Origin: Phytophthora colocasiae | Taxonomy: Eukaryota; Oomycota; Peronosporomycetes; Peronosporales; Peronosporaceae | Direction: 5' to 3' | Assembly: GCA_018806915.1 (NCBI GenBank) | Contig: JAGKQI010000102.1 | Coordinates: forward strand, 186,001 to 250,000 | DNA length: 64,000 nt | Part shown: positions 30,321 through 42,788 of the stretch, in pieces | Layout of the letters: each line of letters opens with the position of its first letter | Position numbering within the stretch: the first letter of the stretch is position 1 | Position numbers and translations under genes: made by a program | Notes under the pieces: model-generated | Told to the model about the DNA's origin: nothing | The model's input: the letters and a program-made list of their open reading frames with translations, nothing else | Databases searched by the model: none

Positions 30321-31760
30321 TCATAGTTTTTCAATTAAAGCGAAGAGAAGTTCCGACATTGGCACTGTGCCTGAATCACAAGAACAACAAGTTCATTATA
30401 TGAGACCCAAACAACGTACTGTACTTACTCCACTTACCAGTACACTGCTTATCGTGCATTCCAAACAGAGCTGTGACCTGTAGTAGACGCATTCAAAGTG
30501 TCAATGCTGTCACTCCTAACACCGCTTACAATTCTGTCCGTACCTGATCATCGGTGAAGACACATCCAAGATCTCGCAAAGCTTCCTTCAGCTGTGCTTT
30601 TGTCATATACCCGTGATCTTTCGCAACAATCTCCCGATGAGTTCACACAAAACATTCCATGCCATTAACGTGCACGTACTGGTTCGCTCATGCTTCTCAA
30701 AACTGCGCCTCACCGCTTGAAGGAGCTCCGTGCGTGAAATGTATCGTTGCCATATTGCCTGCCCTACAGAGACCCATAATTGAAGTGCCTTTTGCTCTCC
30801 TCCAACGCGATATATCGCCTGCTGATACTTCGCCTGAACTGCATCTGAAGCTTGGCTATGGTAAACAGGGGAAGGATATGTTGTTCTCTTACAAGTACAT
30901 GTACTTGGATCTGGGGGTGCAGCAAACGCACCATATCCGCTAGCATTGTCAAAGGCCCCATAACCAGATCGAGGTGACATGCCAGTATTGTCAATTGGTT
31001 GTACCGGCGGAGCTGCGAAAGCTCCATATCCACTGGCATTTTCAAAATCCCCATAACCAGATCGAGGTGACATTCCTGCCTTCGGTGGTGCAGCAAAATT
31101 CCCATATCCGCTAGCATTGTCAAATGCACCATATCCAGATCGTGGTGACATTTCTCCACGTCCTGGTGGTGCTGCAAATGCCCCGTATCCACTTGCATTC
31201 TCGAACGCACCATAACCCGATCGTGGTGACATATCTCCCGGTGGAGGAGCAGCGAAAGCTCCATATCCACTGGCATTTTCAAACTCCCCATAACCAGATC
31301 CTGCCTTTGGTGGAGCAGCAAAATTCCCATATCCACTTGCATTGTCGAAGCGACCGTATCCTGACCGTGGAGACATATCAGCTTTACCAGCCTTTGACTG
31401 CCTCGGCTGTGGTGTTTTCTCTTCAGCAAAGCGAACTTGTCGTGGTTGGTTAATTGGAACTCGACTTTTCGTGCTTGATACTGGTTCTGCTGGCCTCGAA
31501 GCAACTGCGAGGCCTTTGGTAAATGTCGTCCCGACACGGTCTTCGTCGTGCCGAAGATGACCCTTATAACCTAGAATCGGAGGGTTTCTCTTCTTTGGTA
31601 CGCCGTCAGACTCGTCATCTGCAGGAGTATAAGGCACACAGCCAGTATATGCGTGTTCTGGTTGAGCCACCTTCTTCATGATTCGCCGCTCTTGAACACT
31701 CGCAAATTGCTGACCGGGTGATGCAGCTTTGGATGCATTGTTGCGACGATCAAATGCCAT
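30321..31760 (-). CDS. GYGxF-repeat protein with C-terminal EF-hand-like domain
   Basis: Four exons (31760-30680, 30617-30544, 30477-30438, 30370-30321; introns 62-67 bp) give 414 residues. Residues 1-128 are basic and disordered. Residues 129-284 hold six units of 22-31 residues on the pattern MSPRSGYGxFxNASGYGxFA. The rest is helical: ISRTELLQAVRRSFEKHE, then across splices HGYMTKAQLKEALRDLG and MHDKQCTGTVPMSELLFALI. Both fit EF-hand helices and a loop (D-K-Q-C-T-G-T-V-P-M-S-E), but with weak calcium ligands. EF-hand proteins of this kind are often flagellar or cytoskeletal in protists (inference). The boundary of the first intron has an alternative acceptor ten bases upstream that would break frame. 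Confidence 0.75.
30910..31376 (-). repeat. six in-frame minisatellite units encoding SGYGxF repeats
   Basis: Units begin with ATGTCTCCACG-like sequence (minus strand) except the second, which lacks the MSPR part. Unit lengths are 66-93 bp. DNA similarity between units is high, which suggests recent amplification. Confidence 0.85.
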
Positions 31761-31954
31761 GCTCGAGTCTGAAGCAGTTCTGACAAGTTGATGCTGGTTC
31801 CTCCTCGTATATATAGGTAACTACACACCTCTCGAAAACTTAAAACGGCTTGAGATGCAGCAGAAGAAAGTCGAGAACTTTTTTATTCTTTTGGAATCGT
31901 ACGATATGTAAAGTTGAGAAGTCATGCAGTGCAGTCACAGATTCTCCCTGGCCT

Positions 31955-34056
31955 TTACTCGCAAGCGAGTTTTGAGTCGAAGCTGCTGAGTGTGATGGCG
32001 AAGGCCTGGAGGGGGCACAGAGGCCACCGAAAGTCCATCGTGAAGAGGTCTTTGCCGACGCGACCGAACTGCAGCACAACCGTCTCCTGATCCTCCGGTG
32101 TCACAAGTTGGAAATTCTTGACAGAAGCCATGGTCACGCGGCCATTGAAGTTGAGGACATAAGCACACACCTGGTCGTTCCAGCGAGGCGGCTTGTTAAT
32201 AAGGTACGTGAGGTTGGTGTGGTCTTGCTCCTTGCACTTGTTTACCATCTCGTCGTCCTTGGTGAGAGGTCTCCAGACCACTCGAGTGCCGTCTTCACGC
32301 ACGCGAGGCACACAAACCTTCATTTTCCTCGGTCCACGGTGACCCAGAACGTTGGCTGCATACATGGCAATGCCCAATTCCTGGCGAATACCGGCAGGGT
32401 TGCTCGTGATTGTCTGCTGATCGGCATCTTTCGGGTTCGATCCATTATCGTAAATGGTGAATTCCGTCCCGAGAAAGTTGGCTCGAAGCTTGCCCACGTA
32501 GTTGTCACTGCCACGACGTAGCAGATCTCCACGCTGCAAGGAGACAAGGTAGTTGCTAGTGCGGTTCTTCGGGCGCTTCTTGGCTGTGAGCAAGAAACGG
32601 TCGCCTTCCTTCATGTACAAACAGTACTCAGGGAACATCTTGTTGGCGCCAGACTTGTTGCGCTCGATGTAACACTCCACCACGTCGTACGCCTTGGGGA
32701 TGGGACGCAAGATGAAGGCGCGCATGTCTGTGATGTCGAGTTTCGGCTTCCGAACATTTGCAGCGGTGGCGCGACCGTCTCGTCCATTCGACGATGGATC
32801 GTACGAAGTGGCTGCGTTCCGGTTACGATCGTCGTCCGATGACGCATCTGATGATCTGGACTGTGATCGAGAGCGAGAACGAGATCTCGAGCGGGAACGT
32901 GAGCGAGATTGCGAGCGGCCTCGTGCGCTTGCCTATATGACAAGCAGATACAAGCTAATCACTTCATATTCCTTGGTCGATTGAATGCAAAGAGGGGTGT
33001 TGACCTACATTGCGTACGGATCCTCCTCGGCCACCAGAACCAACTCGACGGTCGTCATCGTCATCATCACGACCACCACGTCCACTGTTTACATGAGATA
33101 CACGTTAGCTATTATAAAGAAACTACCAACCATGTTGAGTACCTGGGAGTAGGTCCACGCTTATAACCCTTGGAAGGCGGATCGTCATATCCACGTCGAG
33201 ATCCGCCACGACCGCCTTTCGGAGGAGTTCGGGAGCGATCACGGTCAGAATCATCGCTGTCGCTCCGACGGTCCCGACCTCGACCGCGTTCTCGGTCACG
33301 GTCTTGATCTCGGGAGTAGCTGCGATCTCCTCGACCACCTCGATCACGGTCGCGATCACGGCTGCTGCCTCCACGATCACGATCGTAGTCGCGGTCATAA
33401 TCTCGGTCGCGGTCCCATTCACGAGAGCCACCGCGACTCGGACGGCGGTCATCATCATCTGAATCATCATCACGGCTTCGACGAGAGTACGCCTGACTCC
33501 CAGAGCTGCCTCGGTTGTTGGCGTTTTGGCGTGAAGACCCAGTACTTCGAACTGAAGGGCGATCGTCGTCTACCACGTCATCGTCTCGACCAAAACGTCT
33601 GAAAGAATCATTTTAGAACAGAACAACTATAGACACAGCATTTAGAAAGACATACGAAGGTCTCTCATCAACATCCATTGCCCGAGGCGCTGAATACTGC
33701 TTCGGAAGTGTAGTTCGGACCACACCTACATTATAACGTTAAGTATCTTCAAGGAGATGGATAATATACCGAAACGCACCTCCCCCCATACGCTCTTGAA
33801 GCTTCTTCTTCTGCAATTCTCGCTGTTGTTGAATAACGTTAGAGCGTGCACCAGAGAGGTATTCCGCCCCTCCGACTTCGCTTTCCAAGTCGTCATCATC
33901 CTTGAGGGAGTTCGGGTGAGCACTTCCAGTGCTGCGGTCGTCCAAGGTCAGCACTTCAACTGCATCCGACACCTCATCTCGACCCCCTCCCTTCCTCCCT
34001 CTTGATCCTCCACGGGAGGGAGCATCGTCATCAAACGACGATCCGTTCATGAACAT
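31955..34056 (-). CDS. tubby-like protein with Arg/Asp/Ser-rich N-terminus
   Basis: Five exons (34056-33780, 33725-33656, 33598-33143, 33084-33009, 32932-31955; introns 54-76 bp) give 618 residues. The last 255 residues form a tubby domain: ILRPIPKAYDVVECYIERNK, GKLRANFLGTEFTIYDNG, PRKMKVCVPRV, then NKPPRWNDQVCAYVLNFNGR and the canonical end SSFDSKLACE. Residues 1-360 are disordered and rich in RD, RS and GGR (for example RDRDYDRDYDRDRGGSSRD and SRSRSRSRSRSRSRS). Tubby domains bind phosphoinositides at membranes and in cilia; the RS/RGG-like head is typical of RNA-binding or splicing proteins and is unusual beside tubby. Divergent from the CID gene, 290 bp apart. Confidence 0.9.
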
Positions 34057-34346
34057 GGCACCTACTTACTACTCAAGTCCTAGGAGCTGGCGAAACCTCA
34101 ACTAACCGAGACTCGACGGAGCTCCTGAGCGTTGGAAAAGATGCAACCGCCCTCCCATTTAGGCACACAACTGTCTCCATCTATTCCTAGTGGTCGTTTC
34201 GACCTTGACTTTGCATGAAGACCGTTGAAAAGCTCGAAAGCGAACTACACCTTGTCAGTACCGGTAACTCTTGCAAAAAAACTTTTTTAAAACCGGTATG
34301 ATACCGACCTCGGATGGTTGAGTAAATCTGTTGAACGAGGAGTGCC

Positions 34347-35977
34347 ATGTACTCACGCGAGAAGCTTGAACGACTGCTGCGTCAGGCCAAAGTGACGACG
34401 CAGAGCATCCAGAAGGTATCGCAATGGATGCTTAACCACCGCCAGAACCTGTCGGAGATGGTTTCTGTATGGAGCGATCTCATTCACGAGGGAGAGGCGG
34501 AACACCAGATCGTTTACCTTTACGTGGCCAATGACGCTATGCAAGTGGGGGTACGCAAGTTCGGACGTCATATTGCCGCAGTTTTCGAGGAGAAACTGGT
34601 GGATATCGTGCAGTTTGTCATGCGCGATGGGCAAGAGAAGGTTAAACGCTGCGCTATTAAGATCGTGGGCATTTGGAAGGAGCGAGGTGTCGTCACGCCA
34701 CCCTTGCTGGCGATGTTGGAGAATGTTTGCGCTGGGAAACCTCCAAAGTAAGAGAGTTAACGTTATTGTATAGCATTTAGTGGCATTCTAACGGTTGTGT
34801 ACTTTGTCAATGTAGAGAGGAAGTTCCTGAAGTCGACGGATTGGAAGAGGAGAAGAAGACGAAGCTGTTGCAGGAAATGGTCAGTGATGCAACAGTGGAA
34901 CATGTTCTGGAGGATATGCCAGAGGTGGTAGAGGCTGCCTCCACTTCGCAACTGGCCACGCACTTACAGGACCTCGTGAACTCTACCATTAGTGCGGACA
35001 TGTTGAGTGACAGGATGTTCCAATTGGAATCGAATATCAGTGCATTCCACCATGCGTGTGGAGAAGAAGATGAAGAAGAGGAGGTCGTCGTTGTTGGAGA
35101 TGAGACATTCCCTTCTGCAGGTGGCATCGCTTGGAGCAAGATGGACCAGCAAGTGTACGACTTGGATCTCGACAGCAGCCGTGGCCATGTTGAGCAGTAT
35201 CGTAAGAATCTCACAGAACAAGCGACAAAGCGTGAGGCGCTTATTAACGAGTTAAAGGGGCTGGAGAGTATGGATTTGTTCTCGTTCCCTGCGGGCTCGA
35301 TTGCACGGGACGAAGCTGAGCAGCAGGAGAAAATGTTGGAGAAGCTGTACCACATGGCTTGCGAAGCTGAAAAGCTGGAGCTAAAGCAGTTGGAGGACCA
35401 GCGCGCTGAGTTTCGCGCTAGACAAGCATCCATTGCTGCTTCAGCTTCAGATCCGTTGTATTCCGGATACCAGCCTGCTGAGAAGTCCTATCGGCCAGTT
35501 ACCCCGACAACGCCCAACCACAATCGAAGTGACGGAGAAAACAGCCACCTGGGGTACCGCAGATCCTCTCACGATCAATACCAGCAGAGGCCTTCGCATA
35601 CGCTTCGTCGCCACAGCAGCGCGTCAGCAGTCACAGACCGAGGCTATACGGAAGATCGATACGGAGGGTCCGACGACCGGTACCGGATGGATTCACCTTC
35701 CAGCAGCAAGCGCCCAAAGCTACACCACTCGCGCAGTATGGAAGCGCAGAATGTGCAGTGGCAAGAAGCTTCTCGATACTCGTCTCCTCGAGGTGGAATG
35801 CCACCAAACCCTTACGCTGGAGTGAAGAGAGAGCAGACGTCGTACTCACCTCGAGACAATCGCTATTCGCCAAGGGACCACTACCAGGCACCTCCTCCTC
35901 GTCAAGGACGTCGTACTCGTTGGGACTCGATGCCAGAGGAGCGCTACAATAACCACTACGATGATCGGCGATGGTGA
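34347..35977 (+). CDS. CID-domain protein (RPRD1/Rtt103-like)
   Basis: Two exons (34347-34747, 34816-35977; 68-bp intron) give 520 residues. Residues 1-130 form a CTD-interacting domain: IQKVSQWMLNHRQN, VWSDLIHEGEAEHQIVYLYV then ANDAMQ, and IVGIWKERGVVTP. Residues 150-370 are Glu-rich and largely helical or coiled-coil, and the tail is Arg/Ser/Tyr/Pro-rich and disordered (GRRTRWDSMPEERYNNHYDD). This order matches RPRD1 and Rtt103, nuclear proteins that bind the phosphorylated RNA polymerase II tail and assist termination or CTD dephosphorylation. Functionally it is a natural partner of the FCP1 phosphatase elsewhere in the window. Confidence 0.85.
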
Positions 35978-36341
35978 CTCGCTATCTCCTTCATCCTCTC
36001 TAACAATATTATTATTAACAGTATTGCCGAGGCCGGCAAAGCGCGAAGTAGCAATACAAAGCGAGAAGCTTTACCTTGTAGGCTACGCCGTGCTTCGCCT
36101 TAGTGCAATACTTATTTTCTGGTATTTTGTTGGAAAGGAACGACAAGTGCATGAGATATTGCCACCAAGTAAGCAGCAAGGAAGACAACAAGCCTTTATG
36201 GTGAGCAAGTTCTAATCAAATCATATATATCGTGCTTTCAGTTGAATGTCGATCGGCTAGGAAGCCAACTTTCTTCTTCTGTAGTTTCTTTTGCGTCTCT
36301 AGCTTACGACAATTAGAATAGTAACCACTTGTGTTGCCACG
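35978..36341. other. intergenic between convergent genes
   Basis: 364 bp with no supported gene; it contains 3' ends of the CID gene and of the zinc-ribbon gene. Confidence 0.5.
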
Positions 36342-37619
36342 CTATAGCTCCACAATATCTCCCTCCACCTCAACCAGTTCTTGTCTTGGTGGCGGAAGAG
36401 CAGTACGCAGAGGCACTGATCTTGCTAGTATCGGCTGCTCTTGTTCTTTTCCAGAGCTGCTCGAACTTGACGACAATTCCAAAGACGAGAATGGCTGCTC
36501 CTTCAGGGTTTTAACAGAGACTTTAGCGTCACTGTGAAGTGTCTCCTTTTCCATTGTCGTCTTCTCTTCTGCTGCTGGTGTCTTCTTCTCTTGTACGTTA
36601 ATCTTTGTCTCCTCCTGAACTTGAGCCGCATTGGCCTTTTCCTCTGTTTCATCCCCAGACACTTCGCTATCGTCCAGTTGCTGACTCGTGGAAAGCTCAC
36701 TTGCATCACTTACAGTTGACGAATGACGAGGTGAGTTAACTACACTTTGTCCAGCTGCGATTAACCGACCGAGAGGTGCCTCCCGCGCTTCTTCTTGACT
36801 ACGCGTAGCTTCGTTCTCCTCCTGTCCGCGTTTAGCTCCAAAGAACCCCATAAAGGAGCTGGAGATAGACGACGCTAGGCGGTTCATGTGGAAATTCGTC
36901 ACCTCTCCGACCGATGGCGAGGCAAAGTAAGTGTGGCAGGAGCCACATCGCAGACACGCGGTAGCAGGAGGCACGTAACACACCACAAAGCACCCAGGAC
37001 ACTTGACGTGGATGTTCACTCCCATATCTCGAGCCAGAAAATTAGTACTATCTCTCAGGTCGGTGCTGATCTTGTCAAGCGTCGATCGGATGGTGTAGTC
37101 ACACTGCACACAAGTCAAATTCCCTCCGTCGTTTAGAAACCCACATCGAGAGCAGAAGATCTGGGCTGGAGCTGCAGTAGTCACCAGTGAATAAAAGGGA
37201 AGGTGGCAGTTCGAACACTCCTTAGCAGCTCGTTTGTTCTCTGTATCACTGATAAACAAAATCAGTTAGCAGAAACGAAGTTAAGAGCATCCTTAAGTTT
37301 CATTCTCGTACCATCCTCCGCACTTCCAGCTCCCATCAGCCTGTACATCGTGTGTGGGAGGCTTCATCTCTGCTCTATTGGCAGCAAAAATATCAATAAA
37401 AACCACACGTTACAATACAATACACTCTTCACTTACCCACACATTCCGCAGGAAGAGACATCGGGAGAGTTTAGGAATGTACTGTAGCAACAGAAGCATA
37501 TTAAATAAAAATAAAATAAATACCCGTAGTTATTACTTCAGACATGACCGCACCACGTCGCACAAGCCACTTGAATGCCCTTCCCACCGGCCACCGTCTT
37601 GTGCTCGAACGTCCTGCAT
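36342..37619 (-). CDS. zinc-ribbon/multi-CxxC protein of unknown function
   Basis: Four exons (37619-37537, 37481-37437, 37374-37312, 37248-36342; introns 55-63 bp) give 365 residues. Splicing assembles a run of CxxC pairs: CGMCG, WKCGGCDTEN, ECSNCHLPF, FCSRCG, CVQCDYT, VKCPGC and CLRCGSC, i.e. about three zinc ribbons in residues 38-190. The rest is Glu/Ser-rich and disordered, ending VEVEGDIVEL. Zinc ribbons of this type serve protein or nucleic-acid binding; the pattern recalls RanBP2-type or FYVE-like fingers but fits neither fully. The ATG at 37619 is the first in frame with the first splice. Divergent from the androglobin-like gene, 504 bp away. Confidence 0.75.
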
Positions 37620-38123
37620 TTATAGTATACACAACCTAGAGTTAGCAATGCTCTTCCCACGATTATAACGACATGAACGGGGCCTCGTACATGCGCTGGC
37701 TGTTCTCCATCGTCGACATATTCTTCTCAGACTCAGAAAAAAAATAGTCAATGGGCCTGTATACACTGACTGATGTTGCCAGGTCCGGATACAAATCACA
37801 TTTCCGGATAAGAATATACATATTGAAGTGTAAGTTCATGACCATAGGCTGCCGATGGTCATTAAGCGTAGATCATAGCGCAGTCCTTGTAGGAGGCCGG
37901 GGGTGGCAATAGTTGCATCATCTTAGCGAGTAGCATAGGCTCCGCCAGCTTTGCGTCTTCCTTTAAATATTTCCAGATAATGCTGAGAGCGAGGATCGAT
38001 GACCTCGATTACCTTTGCAATGTTGTGTTTTTCAATGTGTAGGATCAGCACCGTTTCAAATTGACCGCACTGAGCTGCGTTACGAGCTTTTCTGAAAGCG
38101 CCTTTTCCAGATACAATACAGAT
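37620..38123. other. divergent promoter region, no gene seen
   Basis: 504 bp between divergent starts at 37619 and 38124. Short frames only. Confidence 0.5.
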
Positions 38124-41100
38124 ATGCCGCCCAAGAAGGCGCCGTCCAAGTTATCGGCGCAAGGATCGACTCTAAACGCGCCACAGACATCTCATACCTA
38201 TCGCCAGCCAGAACCAGCGCTTTCTCTCCCTCCTTCGGGCTCAATTCCACCGCTTTGGACGCCAAATGTCGTTCCAACGGAGGTTTTTCCTGAATGGACA
38301 GATCTTACAGGTTTACGTACGTTAAATTCTGCCTTCCTGTAAAGAAAGCCTCAAACTGGCAATTAATTCTGCTATTTCATCCAGCTGTGGAGTATTGGGG
38401 GTCGGCGGAGGAACCTTTTGAAGACCCACTACCTCCGGAGAACTTGTTTGTTCCTTATGAGGCGAGTTTAGCATCAAACATGGGACGTTTTGAGGCATTT
38501 GTTGATATTGTTTTGAGTTCTTTAGATGATAAAAAGCAAAGAGACGATCACGTGGAAGCGGCCGAGCCAATTCTTGCCTCCAATTGTTGATGCGTCCACC
38601 ATCCACGCTACTCCACCGCCGCCAATGCCTGAGCCGAAACCTGCAGGAAAGAAAGGAATCACCGCAGTCGCGAAGAAAGGAGAACCAGAACCTCCGAAGA
38701 AACCTCCTCCTCCAAAGCATGCACATGTAGGGGTTTCGTAGTGGACACTACTTTTTAGTAGCTCTAATGTTTGCATTTCTCGCACAGGTTTTTGTCCCTA
38801 AAGGTGAAAGAGGACCAACAGGAGCAGGAACTATCAGTTCTTCTGCCCTACCATCAACAACTGCAGTTGATCGTGATCATCCGTTGCGTATTCCACGAGA
38901 CTTTCAACGACGGTGGAGTACCGAGCAAATAGAAGCAATTCAAGCTTGGACTAAAGAGGAGAAACGCATCGAACGGGAACAACAACATCGCGAGAGAGTT
39001 TACATGGGTTTTGAAGACGCTATTGCGTATATTGTCAACGAACGACCTCGAGATCTTCTGGCTGAAGTGGATTTTGACGCGGACGACTTGGTGGACGATG
39101 GAGAAGACGACGACGAAGCTCTTACAGCAGATATGGACGTGAGCAACGCGACGTCACCATGGGGAGTCATTCCACCTCCAAGGATCGAGATTGCTCCGAA
39201 TGCAATCTACAAGCCGGAAATTCCTCATGGAGAAATAATTCACGCTGAAATGGCCTCTTACTTTCGAACGGTGGAGGAACTATACAATTCCAGTGAGGAA
39301 CAAACCACGCTCACCACTCCACCGTTTCTGTGGCAGTCGATTTTCCCGCAAAACAACTCCGGACATCCAGTGTATAACCCTGGGGGGAAGTACAGCGTGA
39401 AACTGTTTGTGTTTGGGCGATGGCGTCGGGTTGACGTAGATGACAAACTGCCGCTAGATTCTGATGGGAACGTAGTGTATCTCGCCAGCTCGATGAGAAA
39501 TGAGATTTGGCCCTGTTTGCTAGTGAAAGCTCTGTATAAAGTGGCGTATTGGCTGCATCCCAACGCTCTGGAGGACGAAGGAGCGTGTCAACATACCGAC
39601 AAAATGTGCCAAAGTTTGGTTCAGATAATACTTGCACTCACCGGCTGGAAGGTTTCTCAGTGGGAACAAGGAACCAGTAGCTCCAGTGAGAATGCCTTCC
39701 AGCAGCTACTGCAGGTAAAGTGAGCCAGCCTGCAAGTTTAATTGTATTTGGTAGATAACATCCTTGGAATTCGTAGTATGTACCAAGTTCTCAAGAGCCT
39801 GAACACGTTGAAGATAGTAGTGAGACAACAGTGGAAAATGAGGCCGCTGCTGATAATGTAACTGAAGCTCCTGCAGCTGTAGCCGAGATTTCAGATCAAA
39901 GCGCAACAGCTAATGTGTCCAAGGTACGTCTGAGCTCGGATTTGTCTTCCGTGACCAAATATGTAACCTTTTGCAGCCTCGAGTTGTAGTTTGTTGTACA
40001 GGTACCAGCAAAATCGCCGACTTGGTCTTTGGTGAAATAGCTCTTGTGACCGATATTATTGGAGACAATGGAAACACCACATTCAAACTAACTCGACAGG
40101 GCTTACCAGCAACGATATCAGAAGAAACGAATGGAGTTAGAGAGCTCATGTTTCTGCTGGTCCACCCCGTTCTTCAGTACTCCGACACCTTTTCTCGTGA
40201 ATGGATCGCCAATTTAGACCCTCCTCTTGAAGGAGACGAGGATGTAGCACTGTTCGTGCCATTCGAAACTGCGCCGGTACACTTTATAGTGGTTACGATG
40301 GAAGAGCAGAGTACAGAACAAACCCCTGGTGACAGTTCAAGTGATGCAACTCAGTTCACGCAGCTACCTGTAAATCTCGTGGCTACTCTAACTCCTGTTC
40401 AGCCACCGAAATCCTATCGAGGGCTGGATAATTTGCAGAAGTCATCGGAATTAATGGCCGCACATCTTGATGTCGATCCTAACGGCAGTGTGGTTTTGAT
40501 CGAAGAGATTGAGAACAAGAAGACAGCTACATCGTCATTACCTGCCGTTGTGACTTTGAATTCAGTTGTCTCGAAGTTTATCACTACCCCACGGAAGAAA
40601 AATGCCAGTATCGTGTATCGTGTTTACCCGCAAAAGACTCTGCGGTACGGATACAGCTTGCAGGTGGAATCGGATCACAAAGTAACATTTCAAGACGCTC
40701 CAACTTACTGGCGGAATTTATCTGGTCTACATGTGATCGAGTGCGAAGGAGTATTTCCAGTTTTGTTACCCAGAACTTGGAACATTTTATTCAAACAAAC
40801 ATTTGAGCTTGTTCCACCTACTCAAGAGGATGCTGGTCTGTCAGCTCCCGAATTGAGACTTGATCTCCATCTTTCCGAGGATCTGCTGACATCTTCCACA
40901 CATATTTGGATTGTCAATGACGCTACGGGAGAAGTCAAGAGGGCCAGCACGCTTTGCACCAGAATCACGCTCCCAGTTGTAACCAGCAACGAAAATCGAG
41001 CTCCAATCGCTTACACCCTGATATGCGACTGCATTCCAAGCAACGCTCACGTGCGTGAGGGGAAATGGAAACTCACACTGGCTAGTGACTGGGATTTCGC

Positions 41101-42157
41101 CAAGTCAACAACGCATCAGATGAAAATGACTCAGTTTGAAGGGGTGTACGAGCCTAACAAACCGTTGATGTGTTTCCGAGACTTGATCATGGCACCAAAG
41201 ACGTCGATTTGGACCAGTTTCCAGCTACAATTCTTGCGCGACGGAGTCGTTGTGAACGATCTCGCAGCAAAACTAGAGGTTTTCGACCTCGCTTCAGACC
41301 AAAACCTACGAATCAGTGAGATTAGCTCCAAAGGAGGAGTTCGGTTGCTACAACTTCCGGTAATCCCTGCAGCCGAAGGTGTTCAGCCACAGTCTAATGA
41401 TAAACGTGGATATATTATCCAGGGCTCCATCGATAAAGCCACTTGTATCGTACCCGACAACTTGCAATCACTTCGCCCGTTTCGAAGTATTTCCGATCGC
41501 CCTCCAGCTACAGAAATCGCCACCAAACCGGTGGACGAGAATTCTTCAACCGAAAACTCAGTACCAGACACAGCTCGTTCATTCCGTGCTCCAAGTGGCA
41601 TCAAATGGCAACTCAATTGCTGGAGCTCAGAAGAGGTGAAACTCCAGGGAGACAATGCAAAAGAACTCCAATTTGAAGCCATTCGAGCGTCATGGGGCGA
41701 GAAATCCGTTGACCGCAATACCAATGGAGCTGTGTCCCGACTATTGTACCTAGGTAGAATGGATCACGCTGAGACCAGAATGAAGCAAGATAACATGACT
41801 GAGGAGCAAATGACGAAGGTAAGAAGCCGCTTCGAATGGATTCAAGAGGCCAAGGCGAAAGTTGCCTCAAAGGGAGGAGCAGTGGATGATTCGTTCCTCG
41901 AAGAGGTCACATCTAATGAGGAAATGCTCTTGTCCGATGAGGAGCTGACTGACAATAAGCATTTGTTACTCGAACGGATTGGCGCGGTCGAAGCGGACAA
42001 AGAACAGCGCCGCATAGCTCGTGCATTGGCTAAAGAGGAGCGTGCAAAGCAACTGAAAGAACTGGTTCGATCTGTGATTGACAGACGTGCAGTCTCACTC
42101 AAAAAGCTCCAAGAACTGAAACGAGAACTGGCAGCAGTGCAGACTCAGTCAGCTTAA
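38124..42157 (+). CDS. androglobin-like protein with inactive calpain-type domain
   Basis: Six exons: 38124-38310, 38385-38486, 38542-38726, 38788-39714, 39777-39923, 39977-42157 (1242 residues). The second intron (38487-38541) is my best choice among several and its ends are uncertain; the others are firm. Residues 1-65 are basic and Pro-rich. TITWKRPSQFLPP matches the WxRPxxF element near the start of androglobins. Exon 4 carries the calpain-like block NPGGKYSVKLFVFGRWRRVD then VDDKLPLDSDG and RNEIWPCLLVKALYKVAYWL. The catalytic Cys/His segments of calpains are not seen, so it is probably not a protease. The remainder (exon 6) has beta-rich repeats and a C-terminal coiled coil (RAVSLKKLQELKRELAAVQ). 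I see no globin domain. Androglobins are ciliary/sperm proteins, which suggests a flagellar role (inference). Confidence 0.65.
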
Positions 42158-42788
42158 CGATATCAACAGGAACAAGGCTGAACATTCATCTGTGAGCTTC
42201 GTTATTTCTTCAACTCCTTCCCAATTTTAATTCCTGGGAAGGCGCTCACTTTACCTACGCCACTTTGATTTTCCTATATGCAGTGGGTCAAATCCTCGTT
42301 TGTTCACTAGCGTTTCCCGTCCTCCGTCGTCCTTCGAAGAGTGCTGGATACGCTACCGACCTAGCGCTGAGTTACCCTGGGGTCTTTTCAATTTTCTTGA
42401 TTTTTGTTTGTCTTTAGTGCATTTCGCATTTCGCTCCCTGGTGCTTCAAAAGTTGTAATTGGTGCGGCCCTTCTTCATTCATCTGGCCATTTTTCTTCAT
42501 CTCGTCTTCATCTTCACTTTTCGGTCACTTCAACTTCATCGTGACCATTCATCTTCACTTTCTTCAATTCAAATTCTCTCGGTCGTCCATTTCTTCTCGG
42601 TCGCCGTGCAGCCCGATTTTCTTATCGCTTGAGTCTCCATCCAGCTCGGGTATTTAACATAGTAATTCCACTTTGCGTATTTCGCCTCGATACAAATACA
42701 ATCCTCAGTCCGCCCGACGATCCATCCACGCTTCACTGCCATCTCCAGTCCAAAGGGCCTTTTGACAGTAGCAAAGCGTGTTAGAAGA
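42158..42788. other. intergenic, long pyrimidine-rich stretch
   Basis: 631 bp between convergent genes. 42460-42600 is rich in cttcatcttcac-type tracts on the plus strand. No gene is seen. Confidence 0.5.

Noticed and set aside
30764..31537. 257-codon second frame within the GYGxF repeat gene
   Set aside because: Minisatellite repeats stay open in several frames; the product is repetitive His/Met/Leu with no motif, while the other frame continues into EF-hand exons.
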